Under the pieces are notes generated by a model, which worked only from the letters and a program-made list of their open reading frames with translations, was not told the DNA's origin and searched no databases. Below are positions 60,280 through 64,000 of a DNA stretch of 64,000 nt, piece by piece (the first letter of the stretch is position 1; every line of letters begins with the position of its first letter). Source of the stretch: an uncultured Oscillospiraceae bacterium (lineage in GTDB: Bacteria; Bacillota; Clostridia; Oscillospirales; Acutalibacteraceae). The stretch lies in NCBI GenBank assembly GCA_910587995.1, contig CAJUNS010000001.1:62001-126000 (forward strand). Reading direction: 5' to 3'. A program made the position numbers and the translations under genes.

Positions 60280-61100
60280 GCACCCAGTCTGTCTTCATCC
60301 CCGCCTGCTTTCATCTGGCCCAGACCCTGGACTGCGGGCAGGCCTTCCGCTGGCAGCCCTGCCCCCAGAATCCGGATGTCTGGGAGGGCACGGCCTTTGG
60401 CCGGTTTTTAACGCTGCGCCAAGCCGGCGGCGCCTTGGAACTGCGCTGCCCGCAAGAGGACTTTACGCAGGTCTGGCGCTCCTACTTTGACCTGGACACA
60501 GACTATGAGGCCATCCGCGCCGCTTTGGCCGGGCTGCATCCCAACCTGCAGGCCGCGGCGGAGTATGCCCCCGGCATCCGCATTCTGCGCCAGGAGCCCT
60601 GGGAGGCCCTGTGCTCCTTTGTGCTGTCGCAAAACAATAATATCCTGCGCATCAAGGGCATTATCCGCCGCTTCTGCCAGCTGTTCGGCCAGCCCTTGGC
60701 CGGTGGGGCGGGGTTTGGCTTTCCCCCGGCGGAAGCCATTGCCAGCCTTGCGGCAGAGGACCTGGCGCCCCTTCACGCGGGCTACCGGGCCCCCTATGTG
60801 CTGGAGGCCGCCCGGGCCGTGGCCGGGGGAAGCTTGGACCTGGAGCGCATTGCCCGGGAGCCCGCTGGATACGGCCGGGAGGAGCTGCGGAAAATTCGCG
60901 GCGTAGGCCCCAAGGTGGCTGAGTGCGTCCTGCTGTACGGCTTCCACAAAACTCAGTGCTTCCCTCTGGACGTGTGGATGAAGCGGGCCATGGCCGTGCT
61001 GCTGCCCGGCTTTACCCCGGAGGACCTGGGGCCCCACGCGGGCATCGCCCAGCAGTACCTGTTCCACTACAGCCGGACGCACCCGGAGCTGTTTGCGTAA
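60276..61100 (+). CDS. ogg: 8-oxoguanine DNA glycosylase (OGG1 type)
   Basis: Bifunctional base excision enzyme for 8-oxoG. 274 residues: N-terminal domain with CGQAFRWQP (the OGG hallmark), SQNNNILRIKGIIRRFCQLFG, and the HhH-GPD motif IRGVGPKVAECVLLYGFHKTQCFPLDVW, giving catalytic Lys213 and Asp232. TTG start at 60276 overlaps the upstream stop (TTGA); no better start is seen nearby. Ends with a shared terminator. Confidence 0.92.
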   Translation: MSTQSVFIPACFHLAQTLDCGQAFRWQPCPQNPDVWEGTAFGRFLTLRQAGGALELRCPQEDFTQVWRSYFDLDTDYEAIRAALAGLHPNLQAAAEYAPGIRILRQEPWEALCSFVLSQNNNILRIKGIIRRFCQLFGQPLAGGAGFGFPPAEAIASLAAEDLAPLHAGYRAPYVLEAARAVAGGSLDLERIAREPAGYGREELRKIRGVGPKVAECVLLYGFHKTQCFPLDVWMKRAMAVLLPGFTPEDLGPHAGIAQQYLFHYSRTHPELFA

Positions 61101-61115
61101 AGTGGATAAGCGCAT

Positions 61116-61152
61116 AAAAAAACTCCCCGGAGCGGATCCGGGGAGTTTTTTA
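61116..61152. terminator. Bidirectional terminator between ogg and pnp
   Basis: AAAAAACTCCCCGG, loop AGCGGAT, CCGGGGAGTTTTTT. Perfect stem with A and T tails, between convergent genes. Confidence 0.93.
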
Positions 61153-61189
61153 CTTTTATTGGAACAGGCTTAAAGCTTTTGCAAAACGG

Positions 61190-63385
61190 TTACCGCCGCT
61201 CCCGGTCCCTTCTGGGGGGACGCCGGTCGTGGTCGTTCCGATCCCGCCTGGGCGGGCGCTCGGCGCTGATGTCGTTCTCCGGCACGGCCCCATCCAGGTC
61301 TATCAGCGCGTCCCGGCGGGACAGGTTCAACCGGCCCTTGTCATCGATTTCCAGCACCTTCACCTTCACCACATCGCCCACGTTTACCACATCGGTGACC
61401 TTCTCCGTGCGCTTCACGTCCAGCCGGGAGATGTGCACCAGACCCTCTTTGCCCGGCGCGATCTCCACAAAAGCGCCGAAGTCCATCAGCCTGGTTACCC
61501 GGCCGTTGTAGTAGCTGCCCGGCTCCGGGTCGTTGACAATGGTGTCTACAATGTCCATGGCCCGGCGGCACTTCTCCAGGTCCAAGCCGGTGATGAACAC
61601 CCGGCCGTCCTCTTCCACATCCATGGTAATCTCGCACTCGGCGCAGATCTTTTGAATCACCTTGCCGCCCGTGCCAATAACCTCCCGGATCTTGTCCACT
61701 GGAATCTGCATGGAGAGCATCTTGGGGGCATAGGGGGAAAGCTCGGCCCGTGCCTCTGGAATGGCCTTCAAGATAATCTCGTCAATGATATAGTTGCGGG
61801 CCTTGTGGGTCTTTTCCAGGGCCTCCTTCACCATCTCGGGCAGCAGGCCGCTGATCTTCAAATCCATCTGAATGGCGGTGATGCCCTTTTTGGTGCCTCC
61901 CACCTTAAAGTCCATGTCGCCAAAGAAGTCTTCAATGCCCTGGATGTCCACCATGGTCATCCAGCGGCCGCCCTCGGTGATGAGGCCGCAGGAGATGCCA
62001 GCCACAGGGGCCTTGATGGGCACGCCCGCGTCCATCAGGGCCAAAGTGGAGCCGCAGATGGAGGCCTGGGAGGTGGAGCCATTGGAACTGAGCACCTCGG
62101 AAACCAGACGGATGGTGTAGGGGAACTCATCCATATCGGGAATCACCGGCACCAAAGCCCGCTCGGCCAAAGCGCCGTGGCCGATCTCCCGGCGGCCGGG
62201 CCCCCGGCTGGGCCGGGTTTCGCCCACCGAGTAGGAGGGGAAATTGTAGTGGTGGATGTACCGCTTGCTCTCCTCCTCGTCAATGCCGTCCAGCAGCTGG
62301 TTGTCCCGAATGGAGCCCAAGGTGGCCACGGTGAGCACCTGGGTCTGGCCCCGGGTAAACATGCCGGAGCCATGGGTGCGGGGCAGCAGGGCTACCTCGG
62401 CGGCCAGGGGGCGCATGTCGTCCATGCCCCGGCCATCCACCCGCTTCTGCTCGTCCAGCAGCCAGCGGCGCACTACATATTTCTGGGTCTTGTAGAGGCA
62501 CTCGTCGATTTTTGCCTCCTGCTCGGGATAGTCCGGGTCAAAGCGCTGGTGGACCTTCTCATACACAGGCTTAAGCCGCTCATCCCGCACATTCTTGTCA
62601 TCCGTGTCCAGGGCGGCGCGCACGTCCTCCTGGGCAAAGGCCTTAATGGCCTCAAACATCTCCGGCTCCGGCTCGTTGCTGGGGAAGCTGAACTTCTCCT
62701 TGCCAATCTCCGCCACTATGCCCTGGATAAAGGCAATGATCTTCTGGTTCTCCATATGGCCGGCCATAATGCCGTTGTACATCACATCGTCAGCCACTTC
62801 CTTGGCTCCGGCCTCAATCATGGCGATGCGCTCGCTGGTAGAGGCCACGGTAACGGCCATCTCAGACTCCTTGCGCTGGGCGGCTGTGGGGTTGATAACG
62901 AACGCCCCGTCAATCAGGCCCACAGAGACCCCGGAAATGGGGCCCTTCCAGGGAATGTCCGAGATGGAAAGGGCGATGGAGGTGCCCACCATGGCGGCAA
63001 TCTCCGGAGAGCAGTCCTGGTCCACGGACATCACCGTGCACACAATGGCCACATCGTTGCGCATATCCTTGGGGAACAGGGGGCGGATGGGCCGGTCAAT
63101 AACCCGGCAGGTGAGGGTGGCCTTTTCGCTGGGGCGGCCCTCCCGCTTTAAAAAGGAGCCGGGAATTTTGCCCACGGAATAGAGCTTCTCTTCAAAATCC
63201 ACCGAGAGGGGGAAGAAGTCGATGCCATCCCGGGGCTTGGCCGAAGCCGTAGCGGCCACATGCACCACCGTGTCGCCATAGCGCACCAGGCACTCGCCGT
63301 TGGCCAGCTGGGCCATTTTGCCGGTCTCAATCACCAGGGGCCTTCCGGCAAAATCTGTTTCGTACCGCTTAAAATTTTCAAACAT
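61190..63385 (-). CDS. pnp: Polyribonucleotide nucleotidyltransferase (PNPase)
   Basis: Phosphorolytic 3'-5' exoribonuclease of the RNA degradosome. 731 residues: first RNase PH domain (VIETGKMAQLANGECLVRYGD), all-alpha linker, second RNase PH domain with catalytic GRGMDDMRPLAAEV, GSGMFTRGQTQVL and FFGDMDFKVGGTKKGI. A KH domain (IPVDKIREVIGTGGKVIQKI) and an S1 domain (YNGRVTRLMDFGAFVEIAPGKE) follow. The tail is Arg/Asp-rich with RPPRRDR repeats. ATG 63385 follows GAGAAAGGAA. Downstream of rpsO as in most bacteria. Confidence 0.97.
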   Translation of the reverse strand: MFENFKRYETDFAGRPLVIETGKMAQLANGECLVRYGDTVVHVAATASAKPRDGIDFFPLSVDFEEKLYSVGKIPGSFLKREGRPSEKATLTCRVIDRPIRPLFPKDMRNDVAIVCTVMSVDQDCSPEIAAMVGTSIALSISDIPWKGPISGVSVGLIDGAFVINPTAAQRKESEMAVTVASTSERIAMIEAGAKEVADDVMYNGIMAGHMENQKIIAFIQGIVAEIGKEKFSFPSNEPEPEMFEAIKAFAQEDVRAALDTDDKNVRDERLKPVYEKVHQRFDPDYPEQEAKIDECLYKTQKYVVRRWLLDEQKRVDGRGMDDMRPLAAEVALLPRTHGSGMFTRGQTQVLTVATLGSIRDNQLLDGIDEEESKRYIHHYNFPSYSVGETRPSRGPGRREIGHGALAERALVPVIPDMDEFPYTIRLVSEVLSSNGSTSQASICGSTLALMDAGVPIKAPVAGISCGLITEGGRWMTMVDIQGIEDFFGDMDFKVGGTKKGITAIQMDLKISGLLPEMVKEALEKTHKARNYIIDEIILKAIPEARAELSPYAPKMLSMQIPVDKIREVIGTGGKVIQKICAECEITMDVEEDGRVFITGLDLEKCRRAMDIVDTIVNDPEPGSYYNGRVTRLMDFGAFVEIAPGKEGLVHISRLDVKRTEKVTDVVNVGDVVKVKVLEIDDKGRLNLSRRDALIDLDGAVPENDISAERPPRRDRNDHDRRPPRRDRERR

Positions 63386-63534
63386 AATGGTTTCCTTTCT
63401 CCCGTCCGGCGGGGTCCGAAGCGGGGAATCTTCCGAAGGGGGCGGCAAAAGCAAAGGGCAGCGGGTCACTCCATGGCTTTGTACCCGCCGCCCTGTTTCT
63501 GCCGGTGCTTGGTCTTACGGTTAACGCGGATCCA

Positions 63535-63558
63535 AACAGGGACTTGCAAAACCCTGTT
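63535..63558 (-). promoter_or_regulatory. Leader hairpin between rpsO and pnp
   Basis: AACAGGG, loop, CCCTGTT forms a short stem in the 287-base rpsO-pnp gap. pnp leaders in other bacteria carry processing hairpins used for autoregulation by RNase III and PNPase; the same role here is only a suggestion. No promoter or gene is evident in the rest of the gap. Confidence 0.35.
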
Positions 63559-63672
63559 CGAACTTGTACCGATGGGGTTTGCGCCTGGATGTTCCAGCCG
63601 GTTGGCGCAAGCTGCCGCCATGGCTGCCAGACCCCCAACGCGTTTTCCAGGGGCCGCGAGGGCCCGTTCTTT

Positions 63673-63936
63673 TTACTTGCGGATCCCCAGCTCGGCGATG
63701 ATGCTGCGGTAACGCTCAATATCGATCTTGATCAGGTAGTTCAAAAGGCTCCGGCGCTGGCCTACCATTTTCAGCAGGCCCCGGCGGGAGTGATGGTCCT
63801 TTTTGTTGGTGCGCAGGTGGTCGGTCAGGTCGTTGATGCGCTTGGTGAGCACCGCGATCTGCACCTCGGGAGAACCGGTGTCCCCCTCGTGGCGGGCGTA
63901 CTTCTGGATGATTTCGGTCTTTTCTGTTTTAGTCAT
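63673..63936 (-). CDS. rpsO: 30S ribosomal protein S15
   Basis: Primary 16S rRNA binding protein. 87 residues with [25 protein letters not shown] and the loop [37 protein letters not shown] ahead of ATG 63936. The last 60 bases of the window hold nothing recognised. Confidence 0.97.
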   Translation of the reverse strand: MTKTEKTEIIQKYARHEGDTGSPEVQIAVLTKRINDLTDHLRTNKKDHHSRRGLLKMVGQRRSLLNYLIKIDIERYRSIIAELGIRK

Positions 63937-64000
63937 GCTTTTTCACCTTTCTGGGGCCGCCGGGCGGCTCCTCACAAATTCACCCATACCCACAGCGGGG

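Noticed and set aside
1-64000. Prophage, integrative element, toxin-antitoxin, restriction or biosynthetic cluster
   Set aside because: No integrase, phage structural, methylase, paired toxin-antitoxin, NRPS/PKS or radical-SAM/RiPP gene was seen; gene content is mostly core and co-oriented in normal operons.

Overview
The window is a GC-rich stretch of a spore-forming, low-branching Clostridia chromosome, most likely an Oscillospiraceae/Ruminococcaceae-type gut bacterium. This is inferred from the Firmicutes gene orders (gdpP-rplI-dnaB, tilS-hpt-ftsH, cmk-plsC-ispH/rpsA fusion, rpsO-pnp), the spore germination gene ypeB, Clostridia-only families (DUF6171, DUF6062, DUF5685, YabE-like 3D protein), an SLH S-layer protein, and many GTG/TTG starts with strong Shine-Dalgarno sequences. 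No prophage, IS transposase, CRISPR array, rRNA or tRNA was recognised.

Layout. 1-3.4 kb (minus): iscS, a 47-codon membrane micro-ORF, iscU, holA and rnmV, read from a strong promoter with an Rrf2/IscR-like palindrome. 3.7-15 kb (plus): RNase J, c-di-AMP phosphodiesterase GdpP, a nucleoside phosphorylase, a small unknown protein, L9, DnaB, TilS, Hpt and FtsH. 15-19.5 kb (plus): a divergent type IIA topoisomerase pair. 19.6-26.3 kb (minus): ypeB and a 1721-residue SLH protein. 26.7-31.6 kb (minus): a short MecA-C-like protein, rpe, a 137-bp tandem repeat array, an AEC-family permease coupled to a small membrane protein, and a G5/3D cell-wall protein. 31.9-38.8 kb (minus): GH127, GH27, DUF6171 and GH51 genes directly downstream of recA-recX, which has a promoter and SOS box. 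39-42.2 kb (minus): a Pro-rich membrane protein, a decayed lipoprotein gene and glyS. 42.6-44.8 kb (plus): ruvC, ruvA and a fructokinase. 45-55.9 kb (minus): a DUF378 protein, SecDF, IspH-S1 fusion, PlsC, Cmk, an NTase-GNAT fusion, a BaiN-type flavoprotein, an RpiR regulator and a membrane protein. 56-59.1 kb (minus): DnaJ-like protein, DUF5685 and a NUDIX-lipid kinase fusion. 59.6-61.1 kb (plus): DUF6062 and OGG glycosylase. 61.2-63.9 kb (minus): pnp and rpsO.

Most of the window is core information processing. The accessory signals are repeats: five copies of an 81-bp palindromic element (3585, 7967, 31725, 42347, 55964), a 15-2-15 hairpin family that is single at 5906 and tandem at 28063-28588, a MITE-like element at 45416-45576, and a pair of 12-bp hairpins (26694, 31904). 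I see no clear-cut new defence or biosynthetic system. The best candidates for undescribed biology are the micro-ORF inside the Fe-S operon, the 81-bp repeat family, the C-terminal-domain-only MecA-like protein, the NUDIX-DAGK fusion with its own internal ribosome site, and a cytoplasmic glycosidase set suited to extensin-type plant glycans placed behind an SOS operon.
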